In this document: positions 55,856 to 64,000 of the stretch, one piece after another
Numbering within the stretch: position 1 is the stretch's first letter
Layout: each line of letters starts with the position of its first letter
Assembly (NCBI RefSeq): GCF_003977595.1
Contig: NZ_RYYR01000013.1
Span: 1 to 64,000 of the forward strand
Length of the DNA stretch: 64,000 nt
Origin: Lysinibacillus antri
Lineage (GTDB): Bacteria > Bacillota > Bacilli > Bacillales_A > Planococcaceae
Direction: 5' to 3'
The notes under the pieces: model-generated
What the model was told of the DNA's origin: nothing
What the model saw: only the letters and a program-made list of their open reading frames with translations
Database searches by the model: none
Translations under genes and position numbers: made by a program

Positions 55856-57487
55856 TTATTCTTCATCCATAAATGGATACGTAATATCTGAAGTTGGTGC
55901 AAAGTTTTCTTTGATGACACGTGGAGTTGTCCAACGAATCATGTTGAATACGGAACCTGCTTTATCATTTGTACCAGAACCGCGTGATCCACCAAATGGT
56001 TGTTGGTTAATCATCGCACCAGTTGGCTTGTCATTAATATAGAAGTTTCCAGCTGCACCAGATAAGCGATTTTCTAAGTGAAGAATTGCTTGGCGATCTT
56101 GTGCAAAAATCGCACCTGTTAATGCGTACATAGACGCGGTATCGACTGCTTTTAATGTTTCTTCTAATTGATTATTTTCATAGACATAGATTGTTAACAC
56201 TGGTCCAAAGATTTCTTCTACCATTGTTTTGAAGTTGGGATTAGTTGTGACAATAATTGTTGGTTGAATGAAGTAGCCAACTGAATCATCATACGTACCA
56301 CCAACGATAATTTCTGCGTCTTCTGAAGCTTTTGCATACTCAATATAGTCTGTAATGGTTTCAAAGGCTGCTCGGTCAATGACTGCCCCCATAAAGTTAC
56401 GGAAGTCACGAACATCGCCAACTTTGAGTTTTGCAGTTGCTTCAATTAAACCTGCTTTTACGTCTTCCCACATATTTGCCGGGATATAAGCACGTGAAGC
56501 AGCTGAACATTTTTGACCTTGGTATTCAAACGCACCACGAACAAGGTTAGCTACTACTTTATCTGCTTGTGCAGATTCGTGAGCAAATACAAAATCTTTC
56601 CCACCAGTTTCTCCAACTAAACGAGGATATGAAGTATAGTTGGCAATGTTTTCCCCAACATTTTTCCAAATTGTTTGGAATGTAGCTGTAGAACCAGTGA
56701 AGTGGAAGCCAGACATACGTGGATCCGTTAATACGATTTCAGATACTTGTGAGCCACGAGAAGGGACAAAGTTAATCACACCTTTTGGTAATCCAGCTTC
56801 CTCTAAAATACGCATAAAATAATAGTTCGCTAGTAATGAAGTTGTTGCTGGTTTCCATACAACTACATTTCCCATCATGGCTGGAGCTGCTGGTAAATTA
56901 CCACCAATCGCTGTGAAGTTGAATGGAGAAATGGCTAATACGAATCCATCTAATGGACGGTAATCTGTACGGTTCCAAACATTTTTCATGCTTGCTGGTT
57001 GAATGGAATACACTTGGTTCGCATAATTAACGCCAAAACGTAAGAAGTCCACTAATTCTTGTGCAGAATCGATTTCAGCTTGAATAGCTGTTTTAGATTG
57101 TCCGAGCATTGTCGCAGCATTCATGACATCACGGTATGGACCAGAGATTAAATCAGCAGCTTTTAAGAAAATCGCTGCACGGTGTTCCCATGGCATATTT
57201 GCCCATGCTTCTTTCGCAGCCATTGCCGCTTCAATCGCATCACGTAATTCTTGTTCGCCAGCTTGCGAATAGTTTGCTAAAACATGTTGATGGTCATGTG
57301 GCATTACCACTTGCTTCACTGTATCTGTTGTTATATGTTGACCATTGATAATCACAGGAATCTCCACTACGATTTCAGATTGGCGCTTTAATTCAGCTTT
57401 TAATGTTTCTCTTTCTTTTGTTCCTGGAGCATAAGTATTACCTGGCTCGTTTATAGGTGTTGGGATTTTAAAAATTCCGTTAGTCAT
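55856..57487 (-). CDS. rocA: 1-pyrroline-5-carboxylate dehydrogenase
   Basis: A 543-residue aldehyde dehydrogenase of the RocA/PutC type that oxidises pyrroline-5-carboxylate/glutamate semialdehyde to glutamate. NAD site blocks are present (SPFNFTAIGGNLPAAPAMMG; FTGSTATFQTIW), with the catalytic Glu in LVGETGGKDFV and the catalytic Cys in YQGQKCSAASRAY. GGAAGG precedes the ATG. A perfect 18-bp palindrome at 57582-57599 upstream is probably a regulator site. It is first gene of rocADG. Confidence 0.95.
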   Translation of the reverse strand: MTNGIFKIPTPINEPGNTYAPGTKERETLKAELKRQSEIVVEIPVIINGQHITTDTVKQVVMPHDHQHVLANYSQAGEQELRDAIEAAMAAKEAWANMPWEHRAAIFLKAADLISGPYRDVMNAATMLGQSKTAIQAEIDSAQELVDFLRFGVNYANQVYSIQPASMKNVWNRTDYRPLDGFVLAISPFNFTAIGGNLPAAPAMMGNVVVWKPATTSLLANYYFMRILEEAGLPKGVINFVPSRGSQVSEIVLTDPRMSGFHFTGSTATFQTIWKNVGENIANYTSYPRLVGETGGKDFVFAHESAQADKVVANLVRGAFEYQGQKCSAASRAYIPANMWEDVKAGLIEATAKLKVGDVRDFRNFMGAVIDRAAFETITDYIEYAKASEDAEIIVGGTYDDSVGYFIQPTIIVTTNPNFKTMVEEIFGPVLTIYVYENNQLEETLKAVDTASMYALTGAIFAQDRQAILHLENRLSGAAGNFYINDKPTGAMINQQPFGGSRGSGTNDKAGSVFNMIRWTTPRVIKENFAPTSDITYPFMDEE

Positions 57488-57581
57488 ACTTTCACTTTCC
57501 TTCCTGTTATTGTTAACTAATAAATTGCTTACGAAGCCAAAGTAAAATATACCATTCTATCATTTTAAAACAGCTGTTTCG

Positions 57582-57599
57582 TATACAATATATTGTATA
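57582..57599. promoter_or_regulatory. Perfect palindrome upstream of rocA
   Basis: TATACAATATATTGTATA lies 95 nt before the rocA start. Its half TATACAATATA also occurs upstream of the GntR-linked M20 operon (46656-46666), and the form is typical for GntR/FCD operators. The region from 57488 to 57890 otherwise shows no gene. Confidence 0.5.
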
Positions 57600-57904
57600 T
57601 TATATATAGTATTTGTGATTTTTCAACAAAATAATGTTTTTTTTTAGAAATATGAATCCTATTTCTAATTTATAATGAGGCAATAGAGTGACACTTGAAT
57701 AATTACTATGGAAAGGATATTAAAGATAAAAGGGGTACCTTCTTCGCAAAACACTTTAATATTTTTGGCATAGGTATTTTTTGCTTCGAGAGTTCCAGGG
57801 GCCTTAAAAGAGCGCATTATTTTTTAGTATGGGTGCATTACTAAAATGCAATGAGGTATGGAATGAGTATGGTTCTTAGTCAAGCAGATGTTTCGGTGAA
57901 GAGC

Positions 57905-58070
57905 TATAATAGATTATAAAAAAATGTAGAGGTTACTATATGTAATACCACTATAATTCGAAAAAGTATTTATTCAATAGCATAAAAACAATCCTGTTTC
58001 AAAAGAGATAGGGTTATTTTTTTATTGAAAAAACAAAATATAATATATAATATATAATATACAAAAATAC
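57905..58070 (+). pseudogene. Scar of a deleted gntR copy
   Basis: ATAATAGATTATAAAAAAATG and GAGGTTACTATATG (57906-57942) match the promoter and ribosome binding region of gntR at about 45890-45930. The following TCCTGTTTCA..GTTATTTTTTTATTG (about 57990-58027) and the AATATATAATATAC tract (58040-58064) match its terminator and the downstream operator (46590-46670). The regulator coding sequence itself is missing. Confidence 0.65.
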
Positions 58071-58081
58071 TTAAAATTCTA

Positions 58082-58239
58082 TTTATCTCGCATTAACGGG
58101 CAGTAAAGACTCCCACCTCAAGACTTAAGTAAAACAAAAAGGATAGGTGGGAGATCAACTGCCCGTAAAAGCCCGATTAGTTCAACTAACAATCCGTGGG
58201 GGATGAAGAAAACTCCCACGGATTGAAGTTTCACTTTAT
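58082..58239 (+). mobile_element. tnpB-less IS200/IS605-like element, short subtype, copy 4
   Basis: A 158-bp element in the same orientation as copy 3. It starts after TTTAT with CTCG-loop-CGGG (58087-58100), where the T keeps a G:T pair. CGGGCAG (58097-58103) can pair with CTGCCCG (58159-58165), enclosing the stem CTCCCACCT/AGGTGGGAG (58110-58118 with 58145-58153). The right-end hairpin is at 58190-58225, followed by AAGTTTCACTTTAT. It is inserted between the operator-like tract and the ribosome binding site of the M20 gene at 58337. Confidence 0.65.
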
Positions 58240-58336
58240 CTATATATTTAGAATATATACTTTCTAAATCAAGAAGTAGTATTAAGTAGAAAAATGAGCT
58301 AGATGAAAGAATTGAGATTATAGGGGGATTACTTAA

Positions 58337-59452
58337 TTGAAAAGTCAAAATTACCAATTAGCAACTAAATTACGACATGAGTTACATCAGCATCCTGAAC
58401 TTTCGAACGAAGAAATTTGGACAAAACAACACTTGATGAATTTCTTAAAAACAAATACAAATTTAGAAATTGTAGATAAAGGAAATTGGTTTTATGCGAT
58501 TTATCGCGCAGGAACGGATAAGCTAAATATTGCATTCCGAGCAGAATTTGATGCACTTCCAATGGATGAAGTCATTGATCTTCCATGGGCTTCTCAATTC
58601 CCTGGGAGAGCACATAAATGTGGTCACGATGGCCATTCAGCAACACTGGCAGGATTTGCCCTTGAAATTGATCAAGAGGGTGCAGATAAAAATATATTTT
58701 TCCTCTTCCAACCCGCTGAAGAAACAGGAGATGGAGCGATTCAATGTGTTGATTTCATTAAAGAACACAATATTGATGAAATTTATGCCTACCACAATAT
58801 GAGTGGTATCCCTTACAAAACTGTAGGAATTATGGATGGAACGATAATGTGTGCATCTAAAGGAATGACGATTCATTTGGAAGGTGCTCCTGCTCATGCT
58901 AGTCAGCCAGAAACAGGTATTAACCCATCTTTCGCAATCGGAAATATTCTCAGAGCAATTCCTGAATTCACCTCTCCAGAAAAAAATAAAGGTCTAATTT
59001 TGTGCACAGTTGTACAAATTGATGTAGGTGAAAAAGCATTCGGTATTGCTGCTTCACAAGGGAATCTTCGTATGACAATACGCGCTCTGTACGAGGAAGA
59101 GTTAGACCGTCTTCAAGAAAACCTTGAAAACTTTACAAAAGCGCAGGCCGAACAATTTGGGCTAAAAGTAAGCTTCCATTACAACGATGAATTCCCGGAA
59201 ACGTTTAATCATAAAGAAAGTTCGGATAACATTCGTTTTGCTGCAAAATCCAAGGAAATGAAATTAATTGAACTGAAAGAAGCTTTTCGTGGTTCTGAAG
59301 ACTTTGGTCACTTTACAAAGTTAACAAAAGGTGCATTTTGTCTAATTGGGAATGGAGAAGATTATCCGCATGTTCATACCTATGAGTACGACTTCCGTGA
59401 TGAACTTATTGAATCGGGAGTTGAACTATTCAAGGGATTAGTTCAACTGTAA
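58337..59452 (+). CDS. M20 family amidohydrolase, paralogue
   Basis: A 371-residue enzyme that is clearly a paralogue of the M20 protein at 46762, with most blocks identical (RAEFDALPMDE, HKCGHDGHSATL, PAEETGDGAIQ, GSEDFGHF). Catalytic and metal residues are retained, although the first metal-region motif reads RAEFD instead of RADFD. The start codon is TTG with AGGGGGAT upstream, while its paralogue uses ATG. It is the only intact gene in the decayed cassette copy. The IS605-like element in its leader may have altered its expression. Confidence 0.85.
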   Translation: MKSQNYQLATKLRHELHQHPELSNEEIWTKQHLMNFLKTNTNLEIVDKGNWFYAIYRAGTDKLNIAFRAEFDALPMDEVIDLPWASQFPGRAHKCGHDGHSATLAGFALEIDQEGADKNIFFLFQPAEETGDGAIQCVDFIKEHNIDEIYAYHNMSGIPYKTVGIMDGTIMCASKGMTIHLEGAPAHASQPETGINPSFAIGNILRAIPEFTSPEKNKGLILCTVVQIDVGEKAFGIAASQGNLRMTIRALYEEELDRLQENLENFTKAQAEQFGLKVSFHYNDEFPETFNHKESSDNIRFAAKSKEMKLIELKEAFRGSEDFGHFTKLTKGAFCLIGNGEDYPHVHTYEYDFRDELIESGVELFKGLVQL

Positions 59453-59496
59453 TTTTAGAGAAAATGTCAGAGTGGTTTGGAGATTTTCATTAAAAC

Positions 59497-59556
59497 AATA
59501 AATTTTGTGGCATTTATATAAATTTAAATGCTGATTATATAAAGTTAGGACCATTC
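59497..59556 (+). pseudogene. Relic of the YfcC transporter C-terminus
   Basis: The stretch from TTTTGTGGCATTTATATAAA to GTTAGGACCATT aligns base by base with the 3' end of the transporter gene at about 49265-49321. Stop codons interrupt it. Nearly all of the gene is deleted. Confidence 0.65.
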
Positions 59557-59572
59557 CGACTATGTAATTCTA

Positions 59573-59775
59573 GAAAAAGCAACATTAAGCGGAAATATGC
59601 GTAGCTATGACTAGGAAGTTCGTAATCATTTATGTACACATATTCCAGAAATGATTGATCATGTTGTAAAAGCTTGGTGCGGGGAATATAGTATAACGAA
59701 ATTCCTTACACCAACAACCTATAATGATCCTGAATTTGTTGATACCATTACACTTTTCTTATATCTCGATCACTG
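59573..59775 (+). pseudogene. Fragment of a second M20 amidohydrolase gene
   Basis: Matches 50167-50360 of the M20 gene at 49367 over almost its whole length (GCAACATTAAG..ATGCGTAGCTATGAC, GATTGATCATGTTGTAAA, ACAACCTATAAT). An in-frame TAG replaces the CAG codon after Tyr-Asp. Both gene ends are missing. The last part (CTTTTCTTATATCTC) seems to join a later segment of the gene through an internal deletion. Confidence 0.8.
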
Positions 59776-59799
59776 CACATACAAGAATTCAATTTAAAT

Positions 59800-59849
59800 A
59801 GAGGACTATACATATTAGTTGATGATATGTATAATCCTCTATTTTTTTT
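59800..59849. terminator. Hairpin terminator downstream of the M20 relics
   Basis: AGAGGACTATACATAT pairs with ATATGTATAATCCTCT, followed by TTTTTTTT on the plus strand. It may also serve the convergent gene at 59897. Confidence 0.75.
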
Positions 59850-59896
59850 AGAAATGAATAATTATACAATGGATTACTAATATGATTCGAAGAGAC

Positions 59897-60286
59897 CTAT
59901 TTTTCTTCCTTAATAAATAACGTTATTAGGCAAAACAAGAAGAAGCTTGCAAGCAATGTAACCCCACCAACGATATAAAAAATTAGCGTTATTCCTTCAG
60001 GTAGATTAAATGGTTTAACCATGTATAACCACATACCAAGTGTTAAACCAACAGATCCTATTATTGCAGTCCAAACATGTAGCCTGGTTAAAATCGTCTC
60101 GGATGTTTGGAAAACCTTATAAAAAACAGCCCATCCGAAAAGGGTTAACCAACCAACGACAAGAATATGTGCATGAATTGGACGAAATGCATACGAACCA
60201 GAACCGGCCATATGTGCGCCTAATATTGCTCCAATCAACCCGAAAACTCCTGCAAATCGTAACAGAGTTTTACTGTTTTTATTCAT
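59897..60286 (-). CDS. Small four-helix membrane protein
   Basis: A 129-residue protein with four predicted membrane helices (about 8-26, 38-58, 70-90 and 98-122). The segment FRPIHAHILVVGWLTLFGWAVFY places two His residues in a helix, which recalls small heme-copper-oxidase-subunit-I-like membrane proteins, so metal or heme binding is conceivable. The family is not certain. GAGGAAAA precedes the ATG. It stands alone between the decayed cassette and an AraC relic. Confidence 0.65.
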   Translation of the reverse strand: MNKNSKTLLRFAGVFGLIGAILGAHMAGSGSYAFRPIHAHILVVGWLTLFGWAVFYKVFQTSETILTRLHVWTAIIGSVGLTLGMWLYMVKPFNLPEGITLIFYIVGGVTLLASFFLFCLITLFIKEEK

Positions 60287-60614
60287 ACAAAATTTTCCTC
60301 CATTTGTTCATCATTGTTTTTAAATCAATCATCTATAATGTACTTCTCGAATATGAACGGAGAATGAACAAATGTTTACAAAAAATAGCATGCAAACTAA
60401 TGGATTAATTTCTACGGTATGAAATTATTAATCTTTCAACGTTTGAGTTGTTATCCTTTTGAAAATTAAACTATCAATTATTTAGGTGAAGGAAATACTT
60501 TTATAGTAATCATTACGTTGCATTATATATGTATACCATGTTCAAGCACTTGAAAATGTTCTATTAAGTTGTTAATATACTCGCCAAAGATAAAAGGTGC
60601 ACTAAGTACGAATT

Positions 60615-60761
60615 CGGGAAGCTAAACGCGTTTTACAGGAAACGGATTTACCGCTAGAAGAAATTTCACGGTTAACAGATTATTGGCATCAAACGTATAT
60701 TAATGCCAAGTTCAAGCAGCTAGAGGCATGCACACCATTAACACGTCGGTCTAGAATATAA
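60615..60761 (+). pseudogene. C-terminal fragment of an AraC-family regulator
   Basis: The open segment encodes EAKRVLQETDLPLEEISRLT, then DYWHQTYINAKFKQLEACTP and LTRRSRI before a stop. That is the second HTH of an AraC/XylS regulator. No start codon, ribosome binding site or remaining N-terminal part is found upstream. The rest of 60287-60845 shows no gene. Confidence 0.65.
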
Positions 60762-60845
60762 AAAAGTGCTACGAATACTAAACTACACTATAATCTATTA
60801 TTAGCTTTACAATTAACTAGTTTCGTTAACTTTGGAAAATTCTCG

Positions 60846-60874
60846 TTGACACTCTTTTTTTAAGCGTTTACAAT
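60846..60874 (+). promoter_or_regulatory. hut promoter with overlapping cre site
   Basis: TTGACA (60846-60851), a 17-bp spacer and TACAAT (60869-60874) form a near-consensus sigma-A promoter. TTTAAGCGTTTACA (60859-60872) matches the cre consensus TGWAANCGNTNWCA with one mismatch and overlaps the -10 box, so CcpA would block polymerase. Confidence 0.8.
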
Positions 60875-60948
60875 GAAAATAGCTATTAGACATTAGAGAA
60901 TTCAGCTAACTACCCTACGTTATTTAGAAAAGAGAAAGAGTTGTTTAA

Positions 60949-61392
60949 ATGGCATTAATTAAAGATCGTCGTATTGGTAAACACGCTATCTTACTTTTAC
61001 TTTCTGATAATTCTACTGAATATCTGGCAACACTTGAACAGTTGAATTGGAAGAGTTGTACAGGAAAAGTTGGAGCAATGGATGCGCATAAGGTAGTTGC
61101 TGCAATTGAAACAGCAGCTAAGAAAAGTGGAGTTATTCATCCGGACATTTATCGTGAATCACATGCATTATACCATGCGATTATTGAAGCGTTGAATGGG
61201 GTAACAAGAGGTCAAGTACAGATTGGAACGGTACTAAGAACAGTTGGCTTATCATTTGCGGTTTTACGAGGAAACCCATATGAAAGCGAGCATGAAGGCG
61301 ATTGGATTGCCGTTTCCTTATATGGAACAATTGGCGCACCTATTAAAGGATCTGAGCACGAAACAATTGGTTTAGGTATTAATCACATATAA
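60949..61392 (+). CDS. hutP: Hut operon antiterminator HutP
   Basis: A 147-residue RNA-binding regulator that, with L-histidine and Mg2+, opens the terminator before hutH. The sequence fits the HutP family over its full length, including the His residues of the ligand/metal site (SHALYHAIIEALNG, ESEHEGDW) and the conserved tail TIGAPIKGSEHETIGLGINHI. It is first gene of the hut operon, directly followed by the predicted target hairpin at 61418-61478. Confidence 0.93.
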   Translation: MALIKDRRIGKHAILLLLSDNSTEYLATLEQLNWKSCTGKVGAMDAHKVVAAIETAAKKSGVIHPDIYRESHALYHAIIEALNGVTRGQVQIGTVLRTVGLSFAVLRGNPYESEHEGDWIAVSLYGTIGAPIKGSEHETIGLGINHI

Positions 61393-61417
61393 TATGCCCA
61401 TAGTATTTTAGTTAATA

Positions 61418-61478
61418 GGGGGCTATATCAAGAAATCGCTTTTTTAGTGATTTCTTAGATATAGTCTCCTTTTTTTAT
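61418..61478 (+). terminator. HutP-controlled terminator between hutP and hutH
   Basis: A stem of about 20 bp (GGGGGCTATATC.AGAAATC with GATTTCTTAGATATAGTCTCC) is followed by TTTTTTT. UAG triplets just upstream (TTTTAGTTAATAG, 61407-61419) and in the 3' arm fit the NAG motifs bound by HutP. Confidence 0.8.
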
Positions 61479-61521
61479 TGGGACTTTACCTAACTAAAGG
61501 ATATTGAAGGGAGAAGAAAAG

Positions 61522-63042
61522 ATGGTTATATTAAATGGTCAAACGCTTACTTTTTCAGATGTACAAAAAGTTTTATTTAAGGGAGAAAAAGTTACTTATT
61601 CCGAAGAGAGCATGAAAAAAGTTCAAGAAAGTCGAAAAGCGGTTGAAAAAATCGTTTCCGAAGGGCGAATTGTTTATGGTATTACAACGGGATTTGGAAA
61701 ATTCAGTGATGTGTTTATAGGCAAAGATGATGTTGAGGCGCTGCAGCTAAATTTAATTCGTTCCCACGCCTGTGGGATTGGGGAACCTTTTCCAGAAGTT
61801 GTATCACGCGCGATGATTCTCCTTCGAGCAAATGCATTATTAAAGGGCTTTTCTGGTGTACGTCCTGTTGTCATTGAAAGATTACTAGAATTACTAAATG
61901 CCGGTATTCATCCGGTAATTCCTCAGCAAGGATCACTAGGCGCTAGTGGTGATTTAGCTCCACTTTCACATTTGGCCTTAGTATTAATTGGTGAAGGAGA
62001 AGTCTTTTATAAAGGCGAGAAAACATCTGCAATACATGCATTAAGGAAAGAAGCCATTTTCCCGATTACTTTAACAGCAAAAGAAGGTTTAGCTCTTATT
62101 AATGGTACTCAGGCGATGACAGCAATGGGTGTTGTGGCTTACTTGGAAGCAGAAAAATTAGCTTACCAAACAGAACTAATTGCATCCGCTACAATAGAAG
62201 GACTGCGTGGTATTATTGATGCATTTGACGAAGACATTCATCTTGCTCGTGGCTATAGAGAGCAAGTAGAAGTAGCTGAACGTATGCGTTCGTACTTAGT
62301 AGATAGTTCTTTAACAACAAAGCAGGGAGAACTTCGTGTACAAGATGCATACTCAATTCGTTGTATTCCTCAAGTACATGGGGCTACATGGCAAACATTA
62401 AACTATGTGAAAGAAAAATTGGAAATCGAAATGAATGCTGCTACTGATAATCCGTTAATTTTCGACGATGGTAAAAAAGTTTTATCTGGTGGTAATTTCC
62501 ACGGGCAACCGATTGCATTTGCCATGGATTTCTTAGCAATTGCCGTAGCGGAACTAGCAAACATATCAGAACGCCGAATTGAACGACTCGTAAATCCACA
62601 ATTAAATGATTTACCACCGTTTTTAAGTCCTGAACCAGGCTTACAATCAGGGGCGATGATCATGCAGTATGTGGCAGCATCACTTGTATCTGAAAACAAA
62701 ACTTTGGCACACCCAGCAAGTGTTGATTCTATTCCTTCATCAGCGAACCAAGAAGATCACGTTAGTATGGGAACGATTGGGGCAAGACATGCATATCAAG
62801 TGATTACAAATACACGTCGAGTATTAGCAATTGAAGCCATTTGTGGACTACAAGCTGCAGAAATTCGTGGGAAAGATAAAATGGCTTCTGCTACACGCAA
62901 ATTTTTAGAAAATGCTAGAAAAATTGTTCCATTTATTCATGCCGATCGAGTATTTTCTAAGGATATTGAAGCGATGAATACCTGGTTAAAGATTGAATCT
63001 TTCCAGTTTAGTAATTGTAAAGATAAAAACGCTACTTGTTAA
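61522..63042 (+). CDS. hutH: Histidine ammonia-lyase
   Basis: A 506-residue lyase that converts L-histidine to trans-urocanate and ammonia. The prosthetic MIO group forms from Ala141-Ser142-Gly143 in [14 protein letters not shown]. Tyr in ITTGFGKF-type and the QDAYSIRC block are conserved. GAAGGGAGAAG precedes the ATG at 61522. An in-frame start at 61504 precedes that site and is less likely. Translation begins 44 nt after the antiterminated hairpin. Confidence 0.96.
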   Translation: MVILNGQTLTFSDVQKVLFKGEKVTYSEESMKKVQESRKAVEKIVSEGRIVYGITTGFGKFSDVFIGKDDVEALQLNLIRSHACGIGEPFPEVVSRAMILLRANALLKGFSGVRPVVIERLLELLNAGIHPVIPQQGSLGASGDLAPLSHLALVLIGEGEVFYKGEKTSAIHALRKEAIFPITLTAKEGLALINGTQAMTAMGVVAYLEAEKLAYQTELIASATIEGLRGIIDAFDEDIHLARGYREQVEVAERMRSYLVDSSLTTKQGELRVQDAYSIRCIPQVHGATWQTLNYVKEKLEIEMNAATDNPLIFDDGKKVLSGGNFHGQPIAFAMDFLAIAVAELANISERRIERLVNPQLNDLPPFLSPEPGLQSGAMIMQYVAASLVSENKTLAHPASVDSIPSSANQEDHVSMGTIGARHAYQVITNTRRVLAIEAICGLQAAEIRGKDKMASATRKFLENARKIVPFIHADRVFSKDIEAMNTWLKIESFQFSNCKDKNATC

Positions 63043-63107
63043 GAAATTTTATAAAGAAAACATAGGATAAATTGTAAAAAGTATAAATTTATTAGGGGGA
63101 ATTTAAT

Positions 63108-64000
63108 ATGAAAGCAACAAGTAACAATAGAGTTATTCGTTATGTAGGAACAAAACTAAATACGAAAGGCTGGCAACAAGAGGCCGTACTTCGGATGTTG
63201 ATGAATAATTTAGATTCAGATGTGGCGGAGAGACCAGAAGATTTAGTTGTATATGGTGGAATTGGAAAGGCAGCACGTAACTGGGAATCCTTCGATGCAA
63301 TTGTTAAATCACTTAAAGAATTAGAAAGTGATGAAACTTTACTTGTACAATCCGGTAAGCCAGTAGCTATTTTTAAAACGCATACTGATGCACCACGAGT
63401 TCTTCTTGCAAATTCTAACATTGTACCAGCTTATGCAAATTGGGAAACATTCCATGAACTTGATAAAAAAGGTTTAATAATGTATGGACAAATGACAGCG
63501 GGTAGTTGGATTTATATTGGATCTCAAGGCATCGTCCAAGGAACGTATGAAACATTTGCGGAGTTAGCGAAGCAGCATTTCAATAATACTCTTAAAGGTA
63601 CTATCACTGTAACTGCAGGTTTAGGTGGAATGGGTGGTGCACAGCCACTTGCCGTAACAATGAATGGTGGTGTATGTATTGCCATTGAAGTGGATGAAAC
63701 AAGAATTGACCGCCGAATTGAAACTCGTTACACAGATGTAAAAGCGTATACATTAGATGAAGCTATTCAGTTGGCTGAAGAGGCGAAGAAAGAAGGAAAA
63801 GCGTTATCCATTGGTTTATTAGGTAACGCAGCAGATATTCTTCCTGAAATGATTGCAAGAAACTTCATTCCTGATGTATTGACAGACCAAACATCTGCTC
63901 ATGATCCGCTAAATGGCTACGTTCCTTCAAAGATGTCACTTGAAGAAGCAGCGTCTTTACGAAGCTCGAATCCTGAAGAATATGTGAAGCTTTCAAAAGT
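63108..64000 (+). CDS. hutU: Urocanate hydratase, 3'-truncated by window end
   Basis: The first 297 codons of urocanase, about half of the usual roughly 555 residues. It converts urocanate to imidazolonepropionate. The NAD-binding region shows [20 protein letters not shown] and [16 protein letters not shown], then [16 protein letters not shown]. It begins [14 protein letters not shown] with AGGGGG before the ATG. The frame remains open at base 64000. hutI and hutG probably follow outside. Confidence 0.95.
   Translation, partial: MKATSNNRVIRYVGTKLNTKGWQQEAVLRMLMNNLDSDVAERPEDLVVYGGIGKAARNWESFDAIVKSLKELESDETLLVQSGKPVAIFKTHTDAPRVLLANSNIVPAYANWETFHELDKKGLIMYGQMTAGSWIYIGSQGIVQGTYETFAELAKQHFNNTLKGTITVTAGLGGMGGAQPLAVTMNGGVCIAIEVDETRIDRRIETRYTDVKAYTLDEAIQLAEEAKKEGKALSIGLLGNAADILPEMIARNFIPDVLTDQTSAHDPLNGYVPSKMSLEEAASLRSSNPEEYVKLSK

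Noticed and set aside
57488-57560. Sigma-54 promoter for roc genes
   Set aside because: TTGGC and GCAA occur upstream of rocA, but the GG to GC spacing is 10 instead of the required 12, so a RocR/SigL promoter is not supported.

Overview
The window is chromosomal DNA from a low-GC, spore-forming member of the Bacillales. Evidence for this includes a Spo0E-type phosphatase, the epsilon subunit of RNA polymerase (RpoY) beside RNase J1, a PdhABCD operon, the HutP antiterminator, strong AGGAGG-type ribosome binding sites, and CodY-, CcpA- and FadR-like operator sequences. Several stretches keep the gene order I recall from Bacillus subtilis (cheV..ykuF/fadH..ykuL/darB-ccpC..dapH-dapL..ykuU-ykuV and ktrC..rnjA-rpoY-ykrA-defB..pdhABCD). 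The surrounding accessory content (tripartite tricarboxylate transporter, M20 amidohydrolases, Hut and Roc pathways) suggests a Lysinibacillus/Ureibacillus-like (Planococcaceae) amino-acid and organic-acid user. The genus is an inference. I saw no rRNA, tRNA or CRISPR array.

Layout. 0-6.3 kb: a lipoprotein, a CPBP membrane protein, small proteins, a Spo0E-like protein, a beta-hydroxyacid dehydrogenase flanked by two copies of a short IS200/IS605-like element, an MFS transporter and cheV. 6.5-12 kb: ppx-ppk (polyphosphate) and a GGDEF-EAL protein with a degenerate GGDEF motif. 12-17.2 kb: a dispersed structured repeat, fadH with CodY and FadR boxes, darB, ccpC and dapH-dapL for meso-diaminopimelate/lysine. 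17.4-25.2 kb: 3-hydroxybutyrate dehydrogenase, an efflux MFS protein, an MBL hydrolase, and the potABCD polyamine importer with its XRE-cupin regulator. 25.5-40 kb: ykuU-ykuV thiol peroxidase pair, a methyltransferase, ktrC, a GC-richer sigma-factor insertion, rnjA-rpoY, a 23-residue cationic peptide gene, a HAD phosphatase, deformylase, and pdhABCD.

40-46 kb: a DcuS/CitA-like two-component system next to tctCBA, a self-contained tricarboxylate uptake module. 46-51 kb: a GntR regulator, M20 amidohydrolase, YfcC transporter and second M20 enzyme, probably uptake and hydrolysis of an N-acylated amino acid or dipeptide. 51-57.5 kb: brnQ and the rocA-rocD-rocG arginine/ornithine to 2-oxoglutarate pathway. 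57.5-59.8 kb: a decayed second copy of the GntR-M20-YfcC-M20 cassette in which only the first M20 gene is intact. 60.9-64 kb: hutP-hutH-hutU histidine degradation, with hutU running off the end.

Most notable observations: (1) four 158-192-bp tnpB-less IS200/IS605-like elements that keep a branched fold resembling an omega-RNA/guide-RNA scaffold; (2) a complete transcription unit for a strongly basic 23-residue peptide; (3) two 21-bp-phased repeat arrays, both between convergent genes; (4) a second structured dispersed repeat family; (5) the decayed cassette duplication with a palindrome shared upstream of rocA; (6) several recent pseudogene relics.
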